Below are positions 42,166 through 50,811 of a DNA stretch of 64,000 nucleotides, piece by piece. Numbering within the stretch: position 1 is the first letter of the stretch; the number at the start of each line of letters is the position of its first letter. The notes beneath the pieces are model-generated. The model was not told the origin of the DNA, made no database searches, and saw nothing but the letters and a program-made list of their open reading frames with translations. The stretch comes from Galbitalea sp036271875 (GTDB lineage Bacteria; Actinomycetota; Actinomycetes; Actinomycetales; Microbacteriaceae), in the NCBI GenBank assembly GCA_036271875.1, contig DATAZU010000005.1, positions 1 through 64,000 on the forward strand. Reading direction: 5' to 3'. Position numbers and translations under genes: made by a program.

Positions 42166-42490
42166 TAGAGGCGTGGTTCTTTCCACCGATGAATGGGAGT
42201 CGAACATCGGCGACCAGCTGCGACGCGCGCGCCTGACCGCCGGGTTCGATCAGGCGCAACTCGCCGAACGAGCCGACATCAGCATTGGCGCGCTGCGCAA
42301 CCTCGAACGCGGGAAGGGGTCGACCCTGAAGACGCTCGTTCGCGTGGCACGCGCGCTCGGCCGCGATGACTGGCTCGGCAGCCTCCAGCCCGCGGTGAGT
42401 GTGAGCCCGCTCGAGGTATTCCGAAGCGGAAAGCGCGAGCGCAGTCGGGTCTATCGCGCCCGGCGCGCCACCAATTCCGAGGACTCCTGA
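42158..42490 (+). CDS. HipB-type antitoxin / XRE regulator
   Basis: A 110-residue protein with a Cro/CI helix-turn-helix: IGDQLRRARLTAGFDQAQLA, then ERADISIGALRNLERGKGST. A basic C-terminal tail ends RSRVYRARRATNSEDS. It would neutralise and co-repress with HipA, encoded immediately downstream with a one-base overlap (TGATG). The ATG is not preceded by an SD, so translation may be leaderless. Confidence 0.88.
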   Translation: MAIRGVVLSTDEWESNIGDQLRRARLTAGFDQAQLAERADISIGALRNLERGKGSTLKTLVRVARALGRDDWLGSLQPAVSVSPLEVFRSGKRERSRVYRARRATNSEDS

Positions 42491-43779
42491 TGGCATACCA
42501 CTCCGTCGACGCCGTCGAAGTCTCGGTCTGGGGCATGCGCGTCGGCGCCGTCGCTCTCGACCCAACATCCGGCTTCTACGCGTTCGAGTACGAACGGGAC
42601 TGGATTGCCCGCGGAATCGAACTCGCCCCGCTGACCATGCCGGTGCGTCCGGGAGTGTGGGTCTTCCCGGGCCTCGCTCCCGCGACGTTTCATCGCCTGC
42701 CCGCCCTGCTCGCGGATGCCCTGCCAGACGACTTCGGCAATGCACTCATCGATGCGTGGCTGGCGGGGCAGGGCGTTCGCCGCACCGACGTCAGCCCGCT
42801 CGACCGCCTCGCCTATCTCGCATCTCGCGCGATGGGCGCCCTCGAATTCCGACCGAGCCGGGGTCCGCGCTACCGCGTGCCGAGCGCCATCGAGCTCGGC
42901 GAGCTGGTCGAGGGTGCGCGACGGATGCTCGGGGGAACCTTCGCAGGCGACAGGGAGACCGAATCGGCGTTGCACAGCCTGATCCAGGTCGGGACCTCGG
43001 CTGGCGGCGCACGAGCTAAGGCCGTGATCGCCTGGAATCCGATGACCGGCCAAATTCGATCGGGTCAGCTGCCAGCGGATCCCGGATTCGAGTACTGGCT
43101 CATCAAGCTGGATGGCGTCGGTCGCGACAGCGAACTCGGCGCGGGCGAATCGTATGGCCGGATCGAGTACGCGTACTCACTCATGGCGCGAGCGGCCGGC
43201 ATCCAAATGACCGAGTGTCGGCTGCTCGAAGAAAACGGTCGCGCCCATTTCATGACCAAGAGGTTCGATCGATCGGACGACGGAACGAAACACCACGCGA
43301 TCACGCTGTGCGACCTGGCCGAGATCGATTTTCGACTGCGCGGAGTCAACGACTACGCGCAGCTGTTCCAGGTTCTCGACGAACTCGGCCTCGATGAGCG
43401 GACGAGTGAGCAGGCGTTTCGACGGATGGCGTTCAACGTGCTCGCCCGCAACTGCGATGACCACACCAAGAACCACTCGTTCCTGCTCGACTCACCGGAT
43501 GCCGCCTGGCGCCTGTCTCCCGCATACGACGTCACTTTTGCCTACAACCCGCGCGGCGAATGGACCTACCAGCACCTCATGGCCGTGAACGGCAAGTTCG
43601 ATGACATCACGCGCAACGACCTGCTCGCCGTGGCCGATCGATTTCAGGTGCCTCGCGCACGATCGCTGCTCAAGGAGGTCGCCGCAGCGGTCGCGGACTG
43701 GGAGAGGTTCGCCTTCGAGGCGGGTCTCAGCGCCGAGCTGACCGCGGAAATCCGCAGCGCCTACGAACCTCTGGACTAG
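42490..43779 (+). CDS. HipA-type serine/threonine kinase toxin
   Basis: A 429-residue kinase. N-terminal subdomain 1 (VWGMRVGAVALDPTSGFYAF) carries FPGLAPATFHRLPALLADAL; the Gly-rich loop is VGTSAGGARAKAVIAWNP; the catalytic loop is NCDDHTKNHSFLL with Asp and Asn in place, then LSPAYDVTF as the metal-binding DFG-equivalent. The HipA of E. coli phosphorylates glutamyl-tRNA synthetase; the target here is unknown. Key residues are intact, so the toxin may be active. The HipB gene is directly upstream. Confidence 0.92.
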   Translation: MAYHSVDAVEVSVWGMRVGAVALDPTSGFYAFEYERDWIARGIELAPLTMPVRPGVWVFPGLAPATFHRLPALLADALPDDFGNALIDAWLAGQGVRRTDVSPLDRLAYLASRAMGALEFRPSRGPRYRVPSAIELGELVEGARRMLGGTFAGDRETESALHSLIQVGTSAGGARAKAVIAWNPMTGQIRSGQLPADPGFEYWLIKLDGVGRDSELGAGESYGRIEYAYSLMARAAGIQMTECRLLEENGRAHFMTKRFDRSDDGTKHHAITLCDLAEIDFRLRGVNDYAQLFQVLDELGLDERTSEQAFRRMAFNVLARNCDDHTKNHSFLLDSPDAAWRLSPAYDVTFAYNPRGEWTYQHLMAVNGKFDDITRNDLLAVADRFQVPRARSLLKEVAAAVADWERFAFEAGLSAELTAEIRSAYEPLD

Positions 43780-43792
43780 CCCGCACCCTCGA

Positions 43793-45175
43793 CTACTTGC
43801 CGGGCAGCCGCTTCCACGACTTCGGGCCGCCAGAGCCTGCCGCGTAGTTCTCCACCGGCACCAGGTTCTTCTGCCAGGCCGTCAGCACGGGCGTAACGAT
43901 GCGCCAGCACTCCTCGGCCACATCGCCGCGAACGGACAGTGTCGCGTCGCCGGTCAGGATGCCCTCAAGCACCTCGCCATACGCGTCGAGGTCGGAAGCC
44001 GCGAAAGTCGCCGAGAGCGTGACGGAGTCGAGTGTGAACGGATCGCCCTCGCCATTGATGTTGAGGTCGAGCTCCATGTTGTGTGGGTCGAGCGCTATAC
44101 GAAGCTGAGATGGCTCGCTGTGCCCGCTCATTCCGGTCGGCAGGTGGGGCACGGGACGGAACGTGATGACGATGTCCTTGCGGGCATCCGCAAGTGCCTT
44201 ACCGGACCGTAGCACGAACGGCACGCCGGCCCAGCGCCAGTTGTCAACCGCGAACGCGATCTCGGCAAGCGTCTCGGTTCCTCGGGCCGGGTCGACGCCC
44301 GGCTGCTTGACGTAGGAGCCGAGCCTCTGGCCGCCGACGCTTCCCGCCGTGTAGCGGCCGCGCCGACTCTCGGTCTTCACATCGTTTTCCCATACGCGCG
44401 TTGCGCGCAGCGCCTGCGCCATCGCTCCGCGCAGGTCGTCCGAGTCGAGCGTCGACGGGGGCTCCATGGCAATCACCGCGAGCACCTGGAGGAGGTGACT
44501 CTGGATCATGTCGATCAGCGCTCCGGCGTGATCGTAGTAACCCGCACGACCCTCGAGGCCCAGTTGCTCGTCGTAGTTGATCTCGATCCGCTCGATGTTC
44601 GACGCGTTCCAGCTCTCCTCGAACAGCCGGTTGGCGAAGCGCAGCCCCAAGATATTGAGCACCGTCGACTTGCCGAGGAAGTGATCGACGCGGTGTACCT
44701 GTCGCTCCGGGATGAAGGATGCCAGCAGCCGGTTGAGCGCCCTCGCGCTGCGCAGGTCTGTTCCGAACGGCTTCTCGAGCGCGAGTACTGTGCCCGTCGG
44801 GAGCTTCAGCTTCGAGAGCGTCTCAACGACCTTCTCCGTGACTGCGGGCGGAAGTGCGAAGTAGATGGCCGGAGTTCCGGTCGATGCCGCCAGCACGGCG
44901 CCGAGGGCGGTCGCGTCCGTCGCATCCGCCTGGCGATAGGTACTCCGCGAGATGACCGGCTTCAGAGCGACCAGATTTGCGTTGCCCGCCTTGAAGGAGG
45001 CGGCGACGAGCTTGCGCCACTGGGCATCCGTCATGGGCGCTCCGCCGACACCAATGAGCTCGACATCCAGGTCGGGCCGCGCCGACAAAAGCTGGCCGAG
45101 TCCCGGAAGCAGCAACCTCGCCGTCAGGTCTCCGCTTGCTCCGAGTATGACGAGAGTGCGTCGATTGCTGGTCAT
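43793..45175 (-). CDS. Glucose-6-phosphate dehydrogenase homologue
   Basis: A 460-residue NAD(P)-dependent dehydrogenase for the first step of the pentose phosphate pathway. The nucleotide-binding motif is LGASGDLTARLLLPGLGQLL at the N-terminus, and the substrate motif is HRVDHFLGKSTVLN, a variant of the usual RIDHYLGKE. The Thr-Ala-Arg after GASGDL and the Ser after GK differ from classical Zwf, which suggests a divergent second copy rather than the main enzyme. ATG at 45175 has TAGTTT 6 nt upstream and no SD. It is divergent from the GH15 gene with 29 bp between starts. Confidence 0.88.
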   Translation of the reverse strand: MTSNRRTLVILGASGDLTARLLLPGLGQLLSARPDLDVELIGVGGAPMTDAQWRKLVAASFKAGNANLVALKPVISRSTYRQADATDATALGAVLAASTGTPAIYFALPPAVTEKVVETLSKLKLPTGTVLALEKPFGTDLRSARALNRLLASFIPERQVHRVDHFLGKSTVLNILGLRFANRLFEESWNASNIERIEINYDEQLGLEGRAGYYDHAGALIDMIQSHLLQVLAVIAMEPPSTLDSDDLRGAMAQALRATRVWENDVKTESRRGRYTAGSVGGQRLGSYVKQPGVDPARGTETLAEIAFAVDNWRWAGVPFVLRSGKALADARKDIVITFRPVPHLPTGMSGHSEPSQLRIALDPHNMELDLNINGEGDPFTLDSVTLSATFAASDLDAYGEVLEGILTGDATLSVRGDVAEECWRIVTPVLTAWQKNLVPVENYAAGSGGPKSWKRLPGK

Positions 45176-45181
45176 AGCTCA

Positions 45182-45187
45182 AAACTA
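45182..45187 (-). promoter_or_regulatory. -10 box of leaderless G6PD homologue
   Basis: TAGTTT on the minus strand lies 6 nt before ATG at 45175, inside the 29-bp divergent gap. Confidence 0.45.
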
Positions 45188-45204
45188 GCTGTCAGGATTG
45201 GCAA

Positions 45205-46983
45205 ATGGCTTTGAACATCGAGGATTACGGCCTGATCGGCGACTGTCACACCGGCGCGCTCGTGGGAATCGACGGGTCAATCGACTGGCTGTGCTTTCCG
45301 CGATTCGATTCCCCGTCGACTTTCGGCGCGCTGCTCGGCGATGAGGACAACGGTCGTTGGCTGGTTGCTCCCGCGGGCGAGGTGACGTCTGTCACGCGGG
45401 AATATCTCGAAGACACCTTCGTGCTGGTGACCCACTGGGAGACCGCGACCGGTCGGGTCGACGTGACCGACTTTATGCCAACCGACAATCGCAGGGCCGA
45501 CATCGTTCGTCGCATCACCGGGATCGACGGCTCGGTCGAGTTGCAACAGGAGCTGCGCGTTCGATTCGATTATTCGGCGGCGCTGCCCTGGGTTCGTCAG
45601 GCTCCGGAAGCGGGAGGCAACGCGCTGATCGCCGTAGCCGGTCCGGACGCGATCGTGATCCGCGGACCCCAACTCGTCGCCAATGACGAGGCCCACAGCT
45701 CACTTTTCACGGTGAAGGAGGGCCAGACGCTCGACGTCGTTCTGACCTGGTATCCGTCCTATCGCGAACCCCCGGATGCCATTGACGTCAACAAAGCGCT
45801 GAGGGATACGAGCGCGTGGTGGCGCGACTGGGCCGCGAACTGCGAGGCGCCCGAGCGCTACAGCGACCAGGTGCATCGTTCGCTGCTGGTGTTGCGCGCG
45901 CTCACCCACGAGGACACGGGTGGCATCGTCGCCGCGGCGACGACCAGCCTCCCAGAAGAATTCGGTGGCAGCCGCAACTGGGACTACCGCTACGTCTGGC
46001 TGAGGGATGCGTCGCTCACCCTCTACGTGCTCATCGGGCACGGCTTCGGCAGGGAGGCCGAGGGATGGCGCAACTGGCTGCTGCGAGCGATCGCCGGTGA
46101 CCCGAACGACGTGCAGATCATGTACGGACTCGGTGGCGAGCGCCGGCTCATGGAGTGGGAGCTGCAGTCCCTTCCCGGCTATCAGGATGCGAGCCCGGTG
46201 CGCGTGGGGAACGGCGCGTTCGTCCAGTACCAGGGAGACATGTTCGGCGAGGTGATGATCGCGCTCAGCAGAGCCCGCGAGGCCGGCATCGAAGAGACCC
46301 CGCTCTCGTGGTCGCTCCAGCGCGCACTGCTCCAGTTCGTTGAGGAGAACTGGCGACGTGCCGACAACGGCATCTGGGAGATCCGGGGCCCCAAGCGTCA
46401 CTTCACCCACTCGCGCGTCATGCTCTGGGCCGCGTTCGACTGCGGCATCAAGGCGGTTCGGGAACACGGACTGGAGGGTCCCGTAGAACAGTGGGAGAAA
46501 CTGCGGGATGAATTGCGCAACGAAATTGAGAGCAAGGGCTGGGACGAGGCGCTCGGCTGTTACACGCAGTTCTACGGAAGCGGCACGGTCGACGCATCAC
46601 TGCTGCAGCTGCCCCAGGTCGGCTATCTCGATCCGTCGGACCCGCGGATGCTCGGAACGGTCAAGGCGATCGAGGATTCACTGCTGCGAGACGGCCTGCT
46701 GCTGCGTTATCTCACGGAAACGGGAGTCGACGGGTTGCCCGGGGGTGAGCATCCGTTCCTCGCCTGCTCGTTCTGGCTGGCCGAGCAGTATGCCCGTTCG
46801 GGCCGCACCGACGATGCGATCACACTCATGGACCGCCTCGTCAGCTTTACCAACGACCTCGGGCTGCTCAGCGAGGAGTACGACGTCGCCGGCAAGCGGC
46901 AAGCGGGCAACACTCCGCAGGCGCTCTCCCATCTCGCCCTCGTGCGGGCCGCCGATGCGATCGGCGCGGCGCTCTCGGAATAG
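45205..46983 (+). CDS. Glycoside hydrolase family 15 protein (glucoamylase or trehalase type)
   Basis: A 592-residue hydrolase. The N-terminal domain begins IEDYGLIGDCHTGALVGIDG, then SIDWLCFPRFDSPSTFGALL, and the catalytic (alpha/alpha)6 domain has SRNWDYRYVWLRDASLTLYV with the conserved Asp and Arg, and the acid region near GLLSEEYD at the C-terminus. In mycobacteria a close homologue hydrolyses trehalose; specificity for trehalose or maltodextrin cannot be separated here. No signal peptide, so it acts in the cytosol. ATG at 45205 follows AGGA with 7-nt spacing. Confidence 0.9.
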   Translation: MALNIEDYGLIGDCHTGALVGIDGSIDWLCFPRFDSPSTFGALLGDEDNGRWLVAPAGEVTSVTREYLEDTFVLVTHWETATGRVDVTDFMPTDNRRADIVRRITGIDGSVELQQELRVRFDYSAALPWVRQAPEAGGNALIAVAGPDAIVIRGPQLVANDEAHSSLFTVKEGQTLDVVLTWYPSYREPPDAIDVNKALRDTSAWWRDWAANCEAPERYSDQVHRSLLVLRALTHEDTGGIVAAATTSLPEEFGGSRNWDYRYVWLRDASLTLYVLIGHGFGREAEGWRNWLLRAIAGDPNDVQIMYGLGGERRLMEWELQSLPGYQDASPVRVGNGAFVQYQGDMFGEVMIALSRAREAGIEETPLSWSLQRALLQFVEENWRRADNGIWEIRGPKRHFTHSRVMLWAAFDCGIKAVREHGLEGPVEQWEKLRDELRNEIESKGWDEALGCYTQFYGSGTVDASLLQLPQVGYLDPSDPRMLGTVKAIEDSLLRDGLLLRYLTETGVDGLPGGEHPFLACSFWLAEQYARSGRTDDAITLMDRLVSFTNDLGLLSEEYDVAGKRQAGNTPQALSHLALVRAADAIGAALSE

Positions 46984-46993
46984 AACGTGCTGA

Positions 46994-48175
46994 CTAGTCG
47001 ATGCCGACGAGCGACTCGGCGTGCCGGAGCAGATGGCGGCTGGCCTCGACGGGGTGCAGCACTCGCGGCTGCAGCGCATGGCCGAGGAGATGAGTCGCCG
47101 CAATCGCGCTGGCACGATCCGCGAACCCGGCGTTCAGGTTTCGCGGCCACCGCCCGCGCCACCCCCGGGCGAGGCGGAAACTCTCGTCGGCACCGCGCCC
47201 GTCCCGCTCGGTGAGCGATTCCGCGAGTGCGATGAGATGCGCGTAGAACGCACCGGCATCATCCGCGGGGTCGCCAACGCCTGCGGTATCGATGTCGAGA
47301 ATGCCCGCGATCACGCTGGGGCGCAGCGGGTCGACGAACAGTTGGCCGAGATGCAGGTCACCGTGGATGGGCACGGGCGTGTACTCGAATTGAAGGCCGA
47401 TAGCACCACGGCTGGCGATGGCTCCACCCGCGATCAGTATTCGATCGCGATCATCCGGAAGCGCTTCGATGAGCCGTTCGACATACCAATCGAGCCGACG
47501 AAACAGTGACGGCCGAGCAGTGTTGACGGATGGCGACTCCGCGAGCAGCGAGCACACGAACTCGACCTGGTCGAGAAAGGCCGCGTGATCTCCGATCGAA
47601 CCGACAACGGACTGTGCCTCAACCCCTGGGAGCCCGGACATTGCGATAAGGCCTTCCGGTGACCAGCCGAGCGGTTTCGGAACCGGCAGTCCACTCAGGC
47701 GAAATAGTTCGTGCCGTTCGGCAATGGATTCCGCCTTCCCCGGCTCGACCACCTTGAGAAACAGGCTTGGGCCCTCGGTGTCGACGCGAACGACCGCCCG
47801 TCGACCCGGACGATAGGAAACGACTCGAACCGATACGGGTTTCCCCGCTACCCCGAGCGCGCTCAGCACGCCCGTGGCTGACGCCACATCGGTCACCCGG
47901 CGAAGCGTCGGAAGAGCGGGGTCATCCGGATAGAGCCAGACCGATGCCGGGCGACTCAACCCCTCAAGCGGCAGGACAAGCGCGCCGTCTCCGCCGGCTC
48001 CCCCGTGCTCGACAGCCACGAAGACGAGACGCCGCTCGCGTTCTCCTGCCGAACCGAGAAGGTCAAGCTCGTATCCCCGAAGGTATCCGGTGTCCGTCGG
48101 CTCGGTCAGCGATTCGCTGAACCCGATGAGCGTGCGCTGCAACTGCTCAGCAACCCGGGTCAGTAGCGAATGCAC
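46994..48175 (-). CDS. Phosphotransferase (APH/maltokinase-like family)
   Basis: A 393-residue kinase-fold protein. The N-terminal 100 residues resemble the cap of maltokinase-like proteins. The kinase core shows a Lys-containing strand GPSLFLKVVEPGKAESIAER, the catalytic loop VPIHGDLHLGQLFVD and the metal motif GILDIDTAGVGDPADD. Sugar phosphorylation is suggested by the fold and by the GH15 and G6PD neighbours, but aminoglycoside or other substrates cannot be excluded. Start is GTG at 48175. It converges on the GH15 gene with 10 bp between stops. Confidence 0.75.
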   Translation of the reverse strand: MHSLLTRVAEQLQRTLIGFSESLTEPTDTGYLRGYELDLLGSAGERERRLVFVAVEHGGAGGDGALVLPLEGLSRPASVWLYPDDPALPTLRRVTDVASATGVLSALGVAGKPVSVRVVSYRPGRRAVVRVDTEGPSLFLKVVEPGKAESIAERHELFRLSGLPVPKPLGWSPEGLIAMSGLPGVEAQSVVGSIGDHAAFLDQVEFVCSLLAESPSVNTARPSLFRRLDWYVERLIEALPDDRDRILIAGGAIASRGAIGLQFEYTPVPIHGDLHLGQLFVDPLRPSVIAGILDIDTAGVGDPADDAGAFYAHLIALAESLTERDGRGADESFRLARGWRGRWPRNLNAGFADRASAIAATHLLGHALQPRVLHPVEASRHLLRHAESLVGID

Positions 48176-48338
48176 GCCGTCCGAGTCGTTGTCTGGTGTG
48201 GCGATAACTGTGCTCCGTGTTGCTGAAGGAATTGCCGTACTGCTAATAGTGAGTGTGCTTCAAGAGTTGCTCGTTGGCTAGGGGGTTTCGCACAACGAAC
48301 GCATAACGGTGGTGTCCCAAAGCGTAGCCGCGCACCGC

Positions 48339-48368
48339 TTGACCAAATTCGGAAGGGGCTGCTAGCTT
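48339..48368 (+). promoter_or_regulatory. Promoter of the small-ORF transcript
   Basis: TTGACC (48339-48344), 18 bp, then TAGCTT (48363-48368). This is one of the better sigma-70-like promoters in the window, and it gives a leader of about 130 nt. The 163 bp between the divergent kinase start (48175) and this promoter show no other feature I can name. Confidence 0.6.
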
Positions 48369-48374
48369 GAACCT

Positions 48375-48503
48375 GCTGGTGCGTTGTCCTCCCTTTGGGG
48401 GACACCCTGTATTGGATGAAAATCCAACCAGGACGACGCTCTCCCCCCAAACGGCTTAGTTCCCCCGACCGAGCCGGTTCCTAACCCGAAAGGAACAACC
48501 AGC
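48375..48503 (+). promoter_or_regulatory. Structured 5' leader with alternative pairings and sequestered ribosome-binding site
   Basis: Within 129 nt: GCGTTGTCC (48381-48389) can pair with GGACGACGC (48431-48439); inside it lie UGUCCUCC/GGGGGACA (48384-48391 with 48396-48403), which competes with the first stem, and a perfect TTGGAT-GAAA-ATCCAA hairpin (48412-48427). Next come runs of six and five C, a CGGCT/AGCCG stem, and finally GTTCCT/AGGAAC (48477-48482 with 48490-48495), whose right arm contains the ribosome site AAAGGA of the small ORF. I do not recognise it as a known riboswitch class. Confidence 0.5.
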
Positions 48504-48707
48504 ATGAAAGCTGAGCAATCGATGGCCCCTGCGGCAAGCGATGCCCAGTGGCAATCCCCTCGCAATACCAACGGTCGCGGCCGTCGCCTCTCGGGTGACG
48601 GTCGCGACAGGTTTGGTATGGCTGGTCCGTACCGCAGCGCTGACACGTCGCAATGGCGCGACTCCCGTTCGACCGCAGCACGGATTGCCTGGGAGGCCGC
48701 CAGCTAG
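48504..48707 (+). CDS. Orphan small basic protein (67 residues)
   Basis: ATG at 48504 follows AAAGGA with 8-nt spacing and is downstream of a good promoter. The product is 67 residues, rich in Arg, Ser, Asp and Gly, beginning MKAEQSMAPAASDAQW and ending RSTAARIAWEAAS, with no membrane helix, no Cys and no recognised domain. It is the only plus-strand gene between the kinase and the sugar operon, so neighbours give no hint of function. Whether it is translated is unproven; the leader structure and the ribosome site argue for it. Confidence 0.5.
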   Translation: MKAEQSMAPAASDAQWQSPRNTNGRGRRLSGDGRDRFGMAGPYRSADTSQWRDSRSTAARIAWEAAS

Positions 48708-48726
48708 GGCTGGCGTGAGCCAGGGG

Positions 48727-48778
48727 AACGCTGGTGGTCGGTGGCGCGCTTGCCCCGCCGCCGACCGCTATCAGCGTT
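48727..48778. terminator. Hairpin between the small ORF and the sugar operon
   Basis: AACGCTG (48727-48733) pairs with CAGCGTT (48772-48778), and GGTCGGTGGC pairs inside with GCCGCCGACC. It lies 5 bp from the stop of the permease gene on the minus strand and 20 bp from the small-ORF stop, so it could end both transcripts. Confidence 0.6.
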
Positions 48779-48782
48779 GGGG

Positions 48783-49799
48783 TTAGCCCTTGACGGCTCC
48801 GCCGAATCCCCCGCCGTTGAGGAAGGTGCGCTGGAAGATCAGGAACATGATGATCGGGATCAGCGTCGCGATAGCCAGGGACGCCAGGTAGGGCCCAACC
48901 TCTGTGGTTCCCTGAATGGCCGGAAGCCGAACCGAAAGCGGCTGTACCGAAGCGGGATCGCTTCCGCCTGGCAGCACCAGGTTCGGCCACAGGAAGTCCT
49001 TCCAGGTGTTGATAATTGCGAACACCGTTACGACACCGATTACGGGCTTCGACATGGGCAGCACGATCGACCAGAACAAGCGGAACGGCCCCGCCCCATC
49101 CGTCTCGGCCGCCTCGAAGATCTCGCGGGGCAGGCTGTCGAAGAACCGCATGACGAGCACAACATTGAATGCACTCGCTCCGGACGGTAGCCACACCGCC
49201 CAGAACGTGTTCAGCAGCGACCCGCCAAAGCCGAGCGGATGCAGGATGGTGAGATAGAGCGGAATCAGCAGCACGATCGCGGGCAGGAACAGCGTCGCGA
49301 TGACCATGCCGGTGACGATTCTGCCGTACTTCGGTTTCAGCACGCTGAGCGCGTATCCCCCGGTCGTCGACACAACGATCTGCACGGCCCATGCGCCCGC
49401 GGCAACCCAAATGGTGTTCAGGAAGTAGTCCTGAATCTTGATGTTGATTCCGAACGCCTGCGCCACGTTGGTCAGCGTCGCGCCGTTCGGGAAGATCGCG
49501 AGCGGTTGCGACAGCGTGTCCTGGGTTGGCGTGAATGCCGCCTTCATGAGCCAGAGGATCGGTAACAGACCGGCAATGACCAGCAGGATGAGCAGAATCA
49601 CCTGGGCGGTCGCGAGCGGGAAGCGCACATGCGGTCGACGCCATTCGCTTGCGGAGACGATGCTGCGGTCGGCGCCGGACTGAAGCGCCTCCCGCGCTTT
49701 TCGGCGACGCATTCTCGCGAGGCCGCGGCCCGAGATCCCGGGCTTCTGGCCGAGGATCACATCATCGGGGCTGATGATCGGAGTCGGAGTGGCGGTCAA
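48783..49799 (-). CDS. Alpha-glucoside ABC transporter permease (MalG-like)
   Basis: A 338-residue permease with an unusually long polar N-terminus of about 75 residues and six membrane helices. The EAA loop is SLPREIFEAAETDGAGPFRL, then FWSIVLPMSKPVIGVVTVFA; the C-terminus is QRTFLNGGGFGGAVKG, a MalG hallmark. TTG at 49799 overlaps the stop of the malF-like gene (TTGA) and has GGAG 9 nt upstream; the longer frame to 50267 is antisense overlap with malF and not permease-like. Confidence 0.9.
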   Translation of the reverse strand: MTATPTPIISPDDVILGQKPGISGRGLARMRRRKAREALQSGADRSIVSASEWRRPHVRFPLATAQVILLILLVIAGLLPILWLMKAAFTPTQDTLSQPLAIFPNGATLTNVAQAFGINIKIQDYFLNTIWVAAGAWAVQIVVSTTGGYALSVLKPKYGRIVTGMVIATLFLPAIVLLIPLYLTILHPLGFGGSLLNTFWAVWLPSGASAFNVVLVMRFFDSLPREIFEAAETDGAGPFRLFWSIVLPMSKPVIGVVTVFAIINTWKDFLWPNLVLPGGSDPASVQPLSVRLPAIQGTTEVGPYLASLAIATLIPIIMFLIFQRTFLNGGGFGGAVKG

Positions 49800-50773
49800 T
49801 TCTGGCTCCAGCTTCGGGTCGCTCGGAAGTAGATGGCAGAGAAGATGGCGAGAACGGCGGCGAGCAGAAGGCTGAGCGCCGTTGCTCCACCGAGGTTGTT
49901 CCCGCCCTCGGTGGACTGGAACGCGTACTGGTAGATCAGCAGCATGATCGTGGTCGTCGACTGGACCGGTCCGCCCTGGGTGATCAGGAATGGCTCGAGG
50001 AAGACCTGCGAGGTACCAATGATCTGCAGGATGAACGTGACGAGCATGACGCCGCGCAGCTGGGGCAGCGTTACGTGCCACAGTTTCTGCCAGATACCTG
50101 CGCCATCCACTTCGGCGGCGTCGTACAACTCCGGCGGGACGCTGGTCAGCGCCGCGAGATAGATGATGACGGTGCCACCGGCAGCGGCCCACGTCGCCTC
50201 GAGGACGATGGACGGCATCGCGGTCGTGACGCTCTGGATCCACGGCTGCGCCGGGATGCCGACCCACCCGAGGATGGTATTGAACAGTCCCGTCTTGCTG
50301 GCGTCAAAGAAGATGGTCTTCCACAGCTCGGCCGAAACCACGGGAAGCACGACAACGGGAAGGTAGGCCAGCACGCTGAACAGGGAGCGGAATCGCTTCA
50401 CCTCCCGCATGAGCACGGCGAGGATCAACGGAAGCGGATATCCGAAGATGAGGGCGAGCAGTGCGAAGTAGCCGGTGTTGCGAACGGCCAGCCAGAAGGT
50501 CGGGTCGTTGAAGACGAAGGTGAAGTTCGACCACAGTGGGTCCGCCCAGCTCGTGACAATAAAATTCGTGTGCTGAAGGCTGATGAACAGGGACTCGACG
50601 ATCGGTCCCCAGGAGAAGATTCCGAAGATGATGAGCAGCGGAAGTAGGAACAGCAGATTTGCCAGTCCCCCGCGCTTCACCCAGGTAAGGGGTGTGCCGC
50701 GCACTTTGCGCCGCAATACAGGCGGCCGGGAACCGGATCGCGGCTGTGCGATCGGTTCAGTTGAGGTCGTCAT
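49796..50773 (-). CDS. Alpha-glucoside ABC transporter permease (MalF-like)
   Basis: A 325-residue permease with six membrane helices. The EAA loop is SVPPELYDAAEVDGAGIWQK, then LWHVTLPQLRGVMLVTFILQ. It forms the translocation pore with the MalG-like protein. ATG at 50773 has no clear SD. A perfect 15-bp hairpin in the 89-bp gap upstream separates it from the binding-protein gene. No ATPase gene is present, so the system probably uses a shared MsiK-type ATPase encoded elsewhere, as is usual in actinobacteria. Confidence 0.92.
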   Translation of the reverse strand: MTTSTEPIAQPRSGSRPPVLRRKVRGTPLTWVKRGGLANLLFLLPLLIIFGIFSWGPIVESLFISLQHTNFIVTSWADPLWSNFTFVFNDPTFWLAVRNTGYFALLALIFGYPLPLILAVLMREVKRFRSLFSVLAYLPVVVLPVVSAELWKTIFFDASKTGLFNTILGWVGIPAQPWIQSVTTAMPSIVLEATWAAAGGTVIIYLAALTSVPPELYDAAEVDGAGIWQKLWHVTLPQLRGVMLVTFILQIIGTSQVFLEPFLITQGGPVQSTTTIMLLIYQYAFQSTEGGNNLGGATALSLLLAAVLAIFSAIYFRATRSWSQN

Positions 50774-50811
50774 GAGTGTAGGGGTGCCGTTTCGATAGGT
50801 AGCGAGTGAGA

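Noticed and set aside
48375..48503. Assignment of the structured leader to the 6C RNA family
   Set aside because: Runs of six and five C are present, but I cannot place each in the loop of its own stable hairpin as that family requires.
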